Source: Segetibacter sp. 3557_3
Lineage (GTDB): Bacteria; Bacteroidota; Bacteroidia; Chitinophagales; Chitinophagaceae
DNA: 64,000 bases
Assembly (NCBI RefSeq): GCF_004354985.1
Contig: NZ_SMSK01000001.1
Span: forward strand, 930,001 to 994,000
Direction: 5' to 3'
Shown here: piece after piece, positions 19,150 to 27,744 of the stretch
Layout of the letters: each line of letters begins with the position of its first letter
Numbering within the stretch: the stretch's first letter is position 1
Position numbers and translations under genes: made by a program
Notes under the pieces: generated by a model
Databases searched by the model: none
What the model was told of the DNA's origin: nothing
The model's input: the letters and a program-made list of their open reading frames with translations, nothing else

Positions 19150-19596
19150 TTAGTTACAATCACAAGCATGTTCAACACCTAAGTCTATAACGGTTACTAC
19201 GCTTGTATGGCGCTGCTTGGGGGCAAAGATCACCCTGATAGACTGGCCGTCGGTTGTTTTTCCTTCCAGCGCAAAAGTTGCTCCTTTTGGGTCTTTCAGA
19301 TTAGACTTCCCGTAGTTTATGGTTCCCTTTTGAAGCACAGAGCGAATCTCCTGCTGGGTTATATGGCGGCACTTCATTCTGCATCGCGCGTGTTTTGTGA
19401 AATACAGCTTTGCTGAGTTTCTGTCCAGCTTTGTATTATCACGGGGTGCAATTGAAACATCAGGCGCGCTTTTCTCCTTTTCAGACTCCGGGTTCCGGTT
19501 GTGATAACGAATGGCAATGGTAATTACTGCCATCAACACGAGTAGCAAAAAAGGTAATGAGCGTTTAAATACGGAGGTTCTGCTGCTTTTCGTCAT
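19150..19596 (-). CDS. DUF4258 protein with N-terminal membrane anchor
   Basis: A 148-residue protein. A Lys/Arg-rich N-terminus precedes a membrane span (PFLLLVLMAVITIAI, about 14-28), then a polar linker. The DUF4258 core follows: FTKHARCRMKCRHI, IRSVLQKGTINYG and IRVIFAPKQ. Cysteines cluster in the core and at the very end (HACDCN), so metal binding is possible but unproven. The longer frame's 42 upstream residues were dropped because the membrane anchor starts right after MTKSSRTS. It is divergent from mtaB. Confidence 0.75.
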   Translation of the reverse strand: MTKSSRTSVFKRSLPFLLLVLMAVITIAIRYHNRNPESEKEKSAPDVSIAPRDNTKLDRNSAKLYFTKHARCRMKCRHITQQEIRSVLQKGTINYGKSNLKDPKGATFALEGKTTDGQSIRVIFAPKQRHTSVVTVIDLGVEHACDCN

Positions 19597-19784
19597 GTTA
19601 TGTACTGGAGATTTGAACCTGAATGTACATGGATTCCCAAGAGTTATCAGCACTCGCAACTTATGACTGAGCTGAAAATTCGTAGCTCCGTCATTTACCA
19701 TCACGTTAAAGTTAAAGGTCAACTAAAGCTGCTGGTGCGCATCTTCCATGGCTTCGACAACTAGAAAATACATTCGTGATGACC

Positions 19785-19792
19785 TATCTTTG
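19785..19792 (+). promoter_or_regulatory. mtaB -7 promoter box, nearly leaderless
   Basis: TATCTTTG matches the Bacteroidota -7 consensus TAnnTTTG and ends 6 bases before the ATG at 19799. Transcription should then start at or within a base or two of the start codon. No clear -33 TTTG is visible at the usual distance. It also argues against the longer frame from 19748. Confidence 0.6.
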
Positions 19793-19798
19793 CACCTT

Positions 19799-21082
19799 AT
19801 GTCGTCAAAAAAATCAGTAGCATTTCATACGCTCGGCTGTAAACTTAATTTCTCGGAAACATCAACCCTATCAAGACTTTTGGAGAATGAGGGTTTCGAG
19901 AAGCGTCAGTTCGAAGATACTGCAGATGTTTACGTGATCAATACCTGTTCGGTCACCGAAAACGCCGATAAAGAATGTAGGATGCTGGTAAGGCGGATTC
20001 AAAAGAAAGCGCCCGAGAGTGTTGTGGTAATCACGGGGTGTTATGCGCAACTTAAAGCAGAAGAAATATCAAAGATCGAAGGGGTTGACCTGGTGCTTGG
20101 CGCCGCCGAGAAATTTAATCTTGTAAAGCACCTCAATGACTTTACCAAAGGCGATAGTACAAAAATATGCAGCTGCGATATTTCAGACGTAGCAGGTTTT
20201 AATAGTTCTTTTTCAGTAAATGATCGTACCCGAACGTTTTTGAAGGTGCAGGATGGATGTGACTTTACCTGTGCTTTTTGTACGATTCCAATGGCCCGTG
20301 GCAAAAGCAGAAGCGACACTATTGAGAATGTGGTTAATAATGCACGTGCCCTTGCGAGGGACGGGGTTAAAGAAATTGTACTTACCGGGGTAAACCTTGG
20401 TGATTTCGGCAAGCAAACACCAGGAATACTTACATCGGGCATACAGAATCCAAACTTTTTGGAGTTAATACAAGCTCTGGAGAACGTTGATGGCGTAGAA
20501 CGCTATCGGATATCATCTATCGAGCCCAACTTGCTAAGTCCGGCTATTATTGAGTTTGTAGCAGCAAGCATGAAGTTTATGCCACACTTCCATATACCAT
20601 TACAGAGTGGTAGCAACAGGATACTGGGGCTCATGCGGAGGAGATATCGTCGCGAGCTTTATGCCGAAAGGGTGAACCTGATTAAGCAGCTGATGCCGGA
20701 TTGTTCCGTTGGAGTAGATGTAATTGTTGGCTTTCCGGGGGAAGACGAACAGGCTTTTAACGAAACGTACCAGTTCTTATCGGATCTTGATGTTTCTTAC
20801 CTGCACGTTTTTACCTATAGCGAGCGCCCGAATACCAGGGCAATCGAGATGGATGGCATAGTTCCTATTCACACCAGGAATGAAAGGAATAAGGCACTAC
20901 GGAACCTTAGTTTTCAAAAACAGGCTGAGCACACCCGGCGACACATCGGGCAGACAAGAAGTGTTCTTTTCGAGGGTGCGAGGAAAAACGGGCTTATGGA
21001 AGGTTATACCGACAACTATATCAGGATAAACGCCCCGTACAAACAAGAATGGGAGAACCAAATTGTTCACTGGACCGTATAA
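19799..21082 (+). CDS. mtaB: tRNA t6A37 methylthiotransferase MtaB
   Basis: MtaB converts t6A37 to ms2t6A37 in tRNAs reading ANN codons, using two 4Fe-4S clusters and S-adenosylmethionine. The 427-residue protein has the UPF0004 N-terminal cysteines (TLGCKLNFSE, NTCSVTENAD, TGCYAQ). The radical-SAM CxxxCxxC lies at C154, C158 and C161 (CDFTCAFC), and a short TRAM-like C-terminus follows. The order and the LGCKLN signature separate MtaB from MiaB and RimO. A small unknown gene follows after 8 bases. Confidence 0.95.
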   Translation: MSSKKSVAFHTLGCKLNFSETSTLSRLLENEGFEKRQFEDTADVYVINTCSVTENADKECRMLVRRIQKKAPESVVVITGCYAQLKAEEISKIEGVDLVLGAAEKFNLVKHLNDFTKGDSTKICSCDISDVAGFNSSFSVNDRTRTFLKVQDGCDFTCAFCTIPMARGKSRSDTIENVVNNARALARDGVKEIVLTGVNLGDFGKQTPGILTSGIQNPNFLELIQALENVDGVERYRISSIEPNLLSPAIIEFVAASMKFMPHFHIPLQSGSNRILGLMRRRYRRELYAERVNLIKQLMPDCSVGVDVIVGFPGEDEQAFNETYQFLSDLDVSYLHVFTYSERPNTRAIEMDGIVPIHTRNERNKALRNLSFQKQAEHTRRHIGQTRSVLFEGARKNGLMEGYTDNYIRINAPYKQEWENQIVHWTV

Positions 21083-21090
21083 TATAAGCT

Positions 21091-21408
21091 ATGGAGAATA
21101 TACCGACAGACTCAGACCTGAAGAAGTTTATTGTGACAATCAACTTTTACATGGACGAGCATTTCATGAATCTTGTGCAACCTCATCGTACGTATATCAA
21201 TTTTCTGATTAACAAGGGCATCATTGATTCTTACGCGGTTAGCATGGAAAGTTATCGTTCGTGGATCATGATGACGGGAGAAACCAAAACTCAGATCAAA
21301 GAGTACTTAGAGAAATCACCCCTATATCACTACTGGACGTACGACATCGACGAACTATTCCTCTACGACGGGCAGACGTACAGGCTACCTGCATTACAAA
21401 TGAACTAA
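21091..21408 (+). CDS. Hypothetical protein (105 aa), downstream of mtaB
   Basis: The 105-residue soluble protein has an alternating beta/alpha pattern (KKFIVTINFYMDEHFMNLV, SWIMMTGETKTQI). This recalls ferredoxin-fold YciI/muconolactone-isomerase-like proteins, without clear active-site residues. It starts 8 bases after mtaB and is probably co-transcribed. Function unknown. Confidence 0.7.
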   Translation: MENIPTDSDLKKFIVTINFYMDEHFMNLVQPHRTYINFLINKGIIDSYAVSMESYRSWIMMTGETKTQIKEYLEKSPLYHYWTYDIDELFLYDGQTYRLPALQMN

Positions 21409-21651
21409 CAAAGAAACGGCATGCAGGAAAAGGCTGCTCTCTAATCGTGTATCGACATAAAGGGTACAAACTGAGCAACTTCTCACTTGAAATCACCACG
21501 GTAAGCATATTGAATATTCATTTAGCCGTACCTGGGAAAAGTTAAGGTTGATTACACTAAAACACGCATCTTTAATGTTATCCTAAAGTTGGCTATGCCT
21601 TGCTTTATCCACGCCGGTCTTTGCAACTTTGTATAGAATAATTTTACACTT

Positions 21652-23397
21652 ATGCATATGGGGAAATCGCGGCTGCTCCTTTCAATCTTACTATTTGGTT
21701 TAAGTGTTCAGGCACAACAAGCGAGGCAACAGGTTACTGCGGGATCACAGACTGACGTACCTCGTGGTTGGCACCTGATGGATGCGACAAGAGACAGCTT
21801 TCATGGAATTAGTATCAATAGATCTTACGAATATTTGAAGGGTAAGAAAAGCAAACCTGTTATTGTAGCAGTAATTGACAGCGGTGTAGATACCACACAC
21901 GAAGACCTGAAGAACGTTTTTTGGAGGAATACCGGCGAGATACCTGGAAATGGCATTGACGATGATGGCAATGGTTATATTGATGATGTACGTGGGTGGA
22001 ACTTTCTTGGTGGCAAAGATGGCCGAAATGTGAAAAAAGAGTCTGGTGAAGTAGCGCGTATCTATCACCGCTATAAAGCACGTTTTGAAAACATTAACCT
22101 TGATAGTCTCCGGAATGATGAAAAGGATCAATACGCATTATGGAAGCGTGCCGATAAGGAATTACAGGTAGACCCGCAATCGCAGGTGGAGCTCATGTTT
22201 TTAGAAATGGCGGTAAAGGCTGCAAAAAAACATGATAAGCTGTTGCGCGAACAGTTGGGTAAAGAAAAGTTTACCAGTGAGGACCTTGAGAAATTTCAAC
22301 CTACATCAACCCAGGGTCAGCAGGCCAAAATGGGCTTTTTAACTTTTGTCAAGATTATCGAAATGGATCCCGAAGAAACGAATGCAAGCATTTTGTCGCA
22401 GCTTGATGAGTACATCTCCGGAAAAAAGCAGTCCTACGAAGCAAAGGACACCCCACCTGTAAACTACCGGGCAGATATTGTTAAAGACAATTATAACGAC
22501 ATCAACGATCGGTTTTATGGTAATAACGACGTTATGGGCCCCGACTCCCGCCATGGAACCCATGTAAGTGGAATTATCGCAGCACAGCGCGACAATGGTA
22601 TTGGTGTAGACGGTGTTGCCGATGATGTACGCATCATGGTGCTAAGGGCGGTACCCGATGGAGACGAATACGATAAAGATGTTGCATTAGCAATCCGCTA
22701 TGCAGTTGACAACGGCGCCAAAGTCATCAACATGAGCTTTGGTAAAGGTTTTAGTCCTGAAAAGAAGTGGGTAGATGAGGCTGTTAAATACGCGGAGAAA
22801 AAAGACGTTTTGTTGGTGCATGCAGCTGGCAACGATGCTGAAGATAACGATGTAACAGAAAACTACCCTAATCCAAATTTAAAGTCGCTTGGAACAAATG
22901 CAGCAAACTTTATAACCGTGGGCGCGAGTAGTGATCCGCGTATAAAGGGTCAATACGTAGCAGACTTTAGCAACTACGGCAAAAAAACAGTTGATGTTTT
23001 TGCCCCGGGAGTTAAAATATACTCAACCGTAAACGGTGGTAACACTTATGCAAACCTACAGGGTACAAGTATGGCATCACCGGTAGTGGCTGGTGTTGCA
23101 GCTTTAATCCGTTCGTACTTTCCGTTGCTTACTGCAAAACAAGTTAAGTATGCGATAGAGAAATCAGTAAACACTGCTGATACGCTTTGGGTGAACAAAC
23201 CAGGCACCAAGAACAAAGTAAATATGCAGGACCTATGTAGAACTGCTGGCTGGGTTAACGCTTATAATGCAGTAAAGGTTGCTTCTACACTGTTGGCAGA
23301 AGGTGCGGACCCAGATAAAAAAGAAGTTAAGAAGGAAACCAAGAGGGAAGAAAGATTACCTGTTTCAACTTTTAAAAATTTAAAAACTAAACAATAG
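21652..23397 (+). CDS. Secreted S8 family serine protease (subtilase)
   Basis: The 581-residue protein has a signal peptide (cleavage near VQAQ). The subtilisin triad is complete: Asp76 in VIDSGVD, His301 in RHGTHVSG, Ser473 in GTSMASP, with the oxyanion Asn in HAAGN. Some 225 residues separate Asp and His, far more than in subtilisin; the insert is charged, helical and Gln/Lys-rich. No pro-domain and no T9SS tail are visible. The C-terminus ends in a Lys/Glu-rich stretch. A second possible ATG lies 6 bases downstream. The following DinB-like gene starts directly after the stop codon, indicating co-transcription. Confidence 0.9.
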   Translation: MHMGKSRLLLSILLFGLSVQAQQARQQVTAGSQTDVPRGWHLMDATRDSFHGISINRSYEYLKGKKSKPVIVAVIDSGVDTTHEDLKNVFWRNTGEIPGNGIDDDGNGYIDDVRGWNFLGGKDGRNVKKESGEVARIYHRYKARFENINLDSLRNDEKDQYALWKRADKELQVDPQSQVELMFLEMAVKAAKKHDKLLREQLGKEKFTSEDLEKFQPTSTQGQQAKMGFLTFVKIIEMDPEETNASILSQLDEYISGKKQSYEAKDTPPVNYRADIVKDNYNDINDRFYGNNDVMGPDSRHGTHVSGIIAAQRDNGIGVDGVADDVRIMVLRAVPDGDEYDKDVALAIRYAVDNGAKVINMSFGKGFSPEKKWVDEAVKYAEKKDVLLVHAAGNDAEDNDVTENYPNPNLKSLGTNAANFITVGASSDPRIKGQYVADFSNYGKKTVDVFAPGVKIYSTVNGGNTYANLQGTSMASPVVAGVAALIRSYFPLLTAKQVKYAIEKSVNTADTLWVNKPGTKNKVNMQDLCRTAGWVNAYNAVKVASTLLAEGADPDKKEVKKETKREERLPVSTFKNLKTKQ

Positions 23398-23940
23398 ATG
23401 CCCAAACCTGCAGCTGGAGAATATGCTGTTTACCATGAAGCATACATTAACCTTGTAGAAGCGCCGGATGTCACTGAAGCGATACGAATTTATTCCCCGC
23501 AGATTAATGAATTCTTCAACCTCATTCCTGAAAACAAGGCGGCTTTTCGTTATGCACCTGGTAAATGGTCGCTAAAAGAAATGCTTCAGCACATCATTGA
23601 TGCGGAAAGAATTTTCTGCTATCGCGTGCTCACGTTTGTAAGAAAAGATCAAACTCCACTCCCTGGTTTCGATGAGAATAGTTATGCAGCGAACAGCAAT
23701 GCAGACGCAAGGTCATGGCTAAACCTTTTGGAAGAATTTCAGGCTGTCAGAAAAGCTACTGACTTATTATATGCAAGCCTTAACGAGGAGCAACTTGGTG
23801 TTATGAGTGTTGCAAATAATTACCCGGTAACAGCAAATACGTTTTGCTTTGTAACATTCGGTCATATTCTGCATCATTGTAACATCATAAGGGAGCGTTA
23901 CCTCTTGGTGGCTGAGTCCTCCTCTCCTATCGAACTGTAA
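23398..23940 (+). CDS. DinB-family protein
   Basis: The 180-residue protein has the four-helix DinB/YfiT fold signature: PGKWSLKEMLQHIIDAERIF, with a metal-ligand His, and GHILHHCNIIRERYL near the end, with the other His ligands. These proteins bind a divalent metal and many act as thiol transferases or are uncharacterised. It begins immediately after the S8 protease stop, so it forms one transcript with the protease. Exact reaction unknown. Confidence 0.85.
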   Translation: MPKPAAGEYAVYHEAYINLVEAPDVTEAIRIYSPQINEFFNLIPENKAAFRYAPGKWSLKEMLQHIIDAERIFCYRVLTFVRKDQTPLPGFDENSYAANSNADARSWLNLLEEFQAVRKATDLLYASLNEEQLGVMSVANNYPVTANTFCFVTFGHILHHCNIIRERYLLVAESSSPIEL

Positions 23941-24122
23941 GCTGCTTGTGTCATTCGTTAACGGGTTAATGCCCCGGTTCTGCAGCTTTTTCATAGAGAG
24001 TGGCCGTTGATCTCTAAAACTCGGGCTAGTTGACCTGCCTAACGCAATGAGCCTGATTCATCGGGGTACCTCACCCCGCAATTACTTTTTGGTTCTTACA
24101 CCTTAATGTATGTTTACATCTA

Positions 24123-24656
24123 CTAAACAGGAGAGGTTAGGGTTTTCTTCATGAGCCAATCGGTTTGCTTATCGTTCCCAAGCATGAAAGTGTGTTCTCC
24201 AAATTTTTCAAAGCCAAAGCGCCGGTAAAACTGGATCGCGCGTTGGTTTTGTTCCCATACACCTAACCACAACTGGCGCTTCTTTTTACTTCGCGCAAGT
24301 GCAATACAATGTTGTAATAATGCACTTCCTACTCCTGTACCAATCTTTTGTTTTTGCGCATAAAGCTGGCATATCTCAAAGTTGGTTTCCCCCGGCAACA
24401 AACCGTTTGGGTATGCGTCTTCAGCAACTTTAACATAGCCAACCGCTTCTTTCCCAAGGTAAGCCAGGAAGTACGTCTTTGATTTATTGTCAAACTCCGC
24501 CGTGACCTTTTCGGGAGTGAAATTCGACGTCAGGTAGAGTTCCATGTCTTCCCGGGTGTTGTCTGCCTGGAACGTATCAAAAAACGTTTGCCAACCAAAT
24601 CGGGCGAGTAGCGGAATATCGGTTACCGTAGCTTGTCTGATTATAGGTGTATGCAT
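24123..24656 (-). CDS. GNAT-family N-acetyltransferase
   Basis: The 177-residue protein has the acetyl-CoA binding motif A (QKIGTGVGSALLQ), a preceding EICQLYAQ strand and NQRAIQFYRRFGFE (motif B). It resembles PaiA-type polyamine or general GNAT enzymes. The acceptor substrate is not evident. The start at 24656 (MHTPIIRQA) drops eight residues of the longer frame. A weak hairpin CGGGG/CCCCG at 24062-24078 lies in the convergent gap. Confidence 0.85.
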   Translation of the reverse strand: MHTPIIRQATVTDIPLLARFGWQTFFDTFQADNTREDMELYLTSNFTPEKVTAEFDNKSKTYFLAYLGKEAVGYVKVAEDAYPNGLLPGETNFEICQLYAQKQKIGTGVGSALLQHCIALARSKKKRQLWLGVWEQNQRAIQFYRRFGFEKFGEHTFMLGNDKQTDWLMKKTLTSPV

Positions 24657-24741
24657 AATAAAGGACCACCATCTTAGCAACGGTGTATAGATGTGGCTTG
24701 ATTTAACATCAGATAGCGGATTTACTATAAGTGATTAAGAC

Positions 24742-25923
24742 TTAAACAAGAGAGATTACCATAGCTCCAGCTCCGCCCCCGCCATTACAGATGCCGGCAG
24801 CACCAGTTACGCCGCCATTTTGTTTAAGCACGTTGATCAGGGTAACTATGATTCTGGCACCGCTGCAACCAAGTGGATGACCAAGGCTAACCGCCCCACC
24901 ATGTACGTTTACTTTGCTTGGGTCGAGTTTCATCCTTCGTGTATTTTCAATACCGACCACAGAGAAGGCCTCATTGAGCTCAAAAAATTCGATGTCGTCC
25001 ATCGTTAAACCTGCTTTTTCAACTGCTTTCGGTACCGCAATTGAAGGAGTAGTTGTAAACCACTTGGGTTCCTGCTCCGCGTCTGCATAAGATATAATTT
25101 TTGCTATAGGCTTCAACCCAAGTTCATCGGCTTTCTCTTTGCTGATCAATACCACAGCAGCTGCGCCGTCGTTCATGGTTGAAGCATTAGCTGCTGTAAC
25201 CGTCCCGTCTTTGCTGAAAGCCGGGCGTAATCCGGCAACCTTATCGAACTTAACATTAAAGGGTTCCTCATCTTTGTCAACGATTAGAGCATCACCTTTT
25301 TTTTGAGGGATTTCAACGGGCACAACCTCTTCGCTGAACTTTCCGGAAGCCCATGCATCCTGGCTGCGCCTGTAACTTTCAACCGCAAAGGAGTCCTGTT
25401 CCTCTCTTGTGATACCACACTCGCGTGCACACATATCAGCTGCATTGCCCATTGCCAATCCATCATAAACGTCGGTTAAACCATCTTTTGCTATTCCGTC
25501 GATCATTGGGATATTTCCGTATTTGTTGCCCCATCTAACATCTGCATAAAAGGGAACATTGCTCATGCTTTCCATACCTCCTGCAACAATTATATCAGCA
25601 TCTCCCAGCGCGATTGAAGCGGCACCCTGCGCAATTGCTTTCATCCCGCTTGCACATACCTTGTTTACTGTTGTACAAATAACATGATCAGGTAAGCCGG
25701 ATATACGACAGGCCTGCCTTGCTGGAGCCTGGCCAAGGTTAGCCTGGATCACACAGCCCATTAATAGCTCCTGAACGAGTTCCGGATTCAAACCAGCCCG
25801 GGCAATGGCTCCATTTATTGCAATGGCCCCCAGTTGAACGGCACTAAGTTCTTTTAAAGCGCCGCCAAAGCTGCCAATTGGCGTACGCACAGCCGACAAA
25901 ATGTATACTTCTCTCTTATTCAT
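24742..25923 (-). CDS. Acetyl-CoA C-acyltransferase (thiolase)
   Basis: The 393-residue thiolase has the acyl-accepting Cys90 ([10 protein letters not shown]), an NEAF segment, His349 in GHPLGCSG and the second catalytic Cys379 in [11 protein letters not shown]. The length and the N-terminal [12 protein letters not shown] fit the biosynthetic-type acetyl-CoA acetyltransferase (AtoB/PhaA), which condenses two acetyl-CoA to acetoacetyl-CoA. A degradative role cannot be excluded. No other fatty-acid or PHB genes are adjacent. A promoter with TATCTTTG is seen upstream. Confidence 0.9.
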   Translation of the reverse strand: MNKREVYILSAVRTPIGSFGGALKELSAVQLGAIAINGAIARAGLNPELVQELLMGCVIQANLGQAPARQACRISGLPDHVICTTVNKVCASGMKAIAQGAASIALGDADIIVAGGMESMSNVPFYADVRWGNKYGNIPMIDGIAKDGLTDVYDGLAMGNAADMCARECGITREEQDSFAVESYRRSQDAWASGKFSEEVVPVEIPQKKGDALIVDKDEEPFNVKFDKVAGLRPAFSKDGTVTAANASTMNDGAAAVVLISKEKADELGLKPIAKIISYADAEQEPKWFTTTPSIAVPKAVEKAGLTMDDIEFFELNEAFSVVGIENTRRMKLDPSKVNVHGGAVSLGHPLGCSGARIIVTLINVLKQNGGVTGAAGICNGGGGAGAMVISLV

Positions 25924-25951
25924 ATGGCGTTAAATTCGTTCTTCTAAACAT

Positions 25952-25980
25952 CAAAGATAAGGTTTGAAGGATGCCCAAAA
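25952..25980 (-). promoter_or_regulatory. Thiolase promoter
   Basis: On the minus strand, TTTTG at 25980-25976 and TATCTTTG at 25959-25952 are separated by 16 bases. The predicted leader is about 20 bases before the ATG at 25923. Confidence 0.6.
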
Positions 25981-26171
25981 TGATAACAAAAAGTTGGAGC
26001 TGCCAGCTTAACAATTCGCATTGATTGACACTGATAACAGTACTTGCCTCTAAAAGGTGCCCTTGTTGCTGAATGTTTAAATTGCGAATACTCCTCACCA
26101 AAAAATACTTGTTTTCCAAAGCATGATTAAGGAACTTACACGGCAACCAAAAGCAGTTAAAAACAAAAGCT

Positions 26172-27290
26172 ATGCGATTCTACTGTGTTCTGTTGTTGAT
26201 TCTGGTAACGAATATTGCATCAGGCCAGAACTTTTACTTGTTTGTGGGCACCTATACCGACCGTGGCAGTAAAGGTATCTATGTCTACGACTTCAATTCG
26301 GTTACTGGTACAGCAACCTGGGTCAGTAATACCGAAGGAACGGTAAATCCATCTTACCTCGCTGTTGCACCTGGCAATCGGCACCTTTACGCAGTTACGG
26401 AAACCGCACGTGAAAACGCCGGCAGTGTAAGCGCTTTTTCTTTTGATCCTGTTTCCGGTAAACTAACGTTTATAAACAAACAACTTAGCGGTGGCGATAA
26501 CCCGTGTTATGTTTCCGTTCATTCGGGCGGGAAGTGGATTGCCGTTGGCAATTACTCGGGTGGAAGCTTGTCAGTTTTGCCTGTTGACTCCGACGGGAGT
26601 TTGCAGCCGTTTTCGCAAAACATTGTGTTCACGGGCAAGAGCGTCCATAAAAGCAGGCAGGAAAAGTCGCATGTGCATAGCACGGTCTTCTCCCCGGACT
26701 ATAAACAGCTGTTTGTGCCTGACCTTGGCACAGACAAAGTAATGATCTATGACTTTAATGCCTCCGCTAAACAACCCCTAACCCCCGCGAAAAAGCCCTT
26801 TGAAGCAGTAACAGCTGGAAACGGACCACGACATTTTACCTTTCACCCGGGTGGCAAGTTTGCCTACCTAATTGAAGAAATGAATGGTAGCGTAGCTGCA
26901 TACCGTTACTCCAAAAAGAGTTTACACTTTATTGGTCGAACGCTTACCCACCCGGAAGGTTACAGTGGAGCGATTGGTAGTGCTGATATTCACCTGTCAC
27001 CTGATGGCAGGTTCCTCTATGCTTCCAACCGCGGTGATGAGAATACTATCTCTATATTTGCCGTTGACCAACAAAGCGGAAAGCTAAAAACCGTTGGTCA
27101 TGTGTCCACACAGGGCAAAGTGCCAAGAAACTTTACGATAGACCCAACTGGCAACTTTCTGCTTGTGGCGAATCAGGCAACTAACAACATCGTCATTTTC
27201 AAAAGAGACCTCCAGACCGGGCTGGTAACAGCTACCGGGCAGGAACTAAAAGTACCAACCCCGGTATGCCTGCAAATGATTACAAAATGA
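26172..27290 (+). CDS. Secreted lactonase family protein (beta-propeller)
   Basis: The 372-residue protein has a signal peptide (cleavage near IASGQ), then the seven-bladed propeller repeats of PF10282. Repeats include FVGTYTDRGSKGIYVYDF, PSYLAVAPGNRHLYAVTE, GPRHFTFHPGGKFAYLIEE and SPDGRFLYASNRG. The family includes 6-phosphogluconolactonase (Pgl), but the signal peptide places this one in the periplasm. Sugar-lactone hydrolysis there is a possibility rather than the pentose phosphate step. Confidence 0.85.
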   Translation: MRFYCVLLLILVTNIASGQNFYLFVGTYTDRGSKGIYVYDFNSVTGTATWVSNTEGTVNPSYLAVAPGNRHLYAVTETARENAGSVSAFSFDPVSGKLTFINKQLSGGDNPCYVSVHSGGKWIAVGNYSGGSLSVLPVDSDGSLQPFSQNIVFTGKSVHKSRQEKSHVHSTVFSPDYKQLFVPDLGTDKVMIYDFNASAKQPLTPAKKPFEAVTAGNGPRHFTFHPGGKFAYLIEEMNGSVAAYRYSKKSLHFIGRTLTHPEGYSGAIGSADIHLSPDGRFLYASNRGDENTISIFAVDQQSGKLKTVGHVSTQGKVPRNFTIDPTGNFLLVANQATNNIVIFKRDLQTGLVTATGQELKVPTPVCLQMITK

Positions 27291-27744
27291 CGGCAGTTGT
27301 TTTAGGATTAAGTTGCATTTAAGCAATTTCCGGACTGGAGCACTTTGGTTAGGGTATTCCCGCTGTAACACTTCCCGTAATTTTACTAAAATTCAGGTAT
27401 TTCCTGATGGTTGTATATCGGGCACTTTTACTCTTTTCAGCGAGAACGATCGTGGCTAAATTGTGACACACAAAAGCCCCGTTTTTAATACCATTATTGA
27501 AAATTCTAATACCTATGCCTTGAAGTCCTTTAGAAGCCTCCATTGGGGGCTTCTTTATTTTACTGCCACCAATCCTTATTTCTCTTAATGTAACTCCTTG
27601 CCTTATATGCATAGAAGACAAAGGAAGATCAATCCACCTGGCTAGTGAATTTTACCTGATTGACCTTGTGAGAATGCAAAGTCTTCAAACTTCAATGATT
27701 TCTGTTGTATAGGCTTATACCATTGGTAGTTTCACTAAATTACA
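27291..27744. other. Non-coding gap with a terminator-like hairpin
   Basis: No convincing gene. A strong hairpin GAAGCCTCC-att-GGGGGCTTC at 27533-27553 (one T-G wobble) is followed by TTTATTTTA on the plus strand. It lies 240 bases past the lactonase stop, which is unusually far; it could end a long 3' UTR or an independent short RNA starting within the gap. A minus-strand frame at 27349-27621 is not supported. Confidence 0.5.

Noticed and set aside
27349-27621. Minus-strand 90-codon frame in the lactonase-kinase gap
   Set aside because: Contains the hairpin, has no recognised family and no promoter; a fragment of an integrase was considered but no motif supports it.
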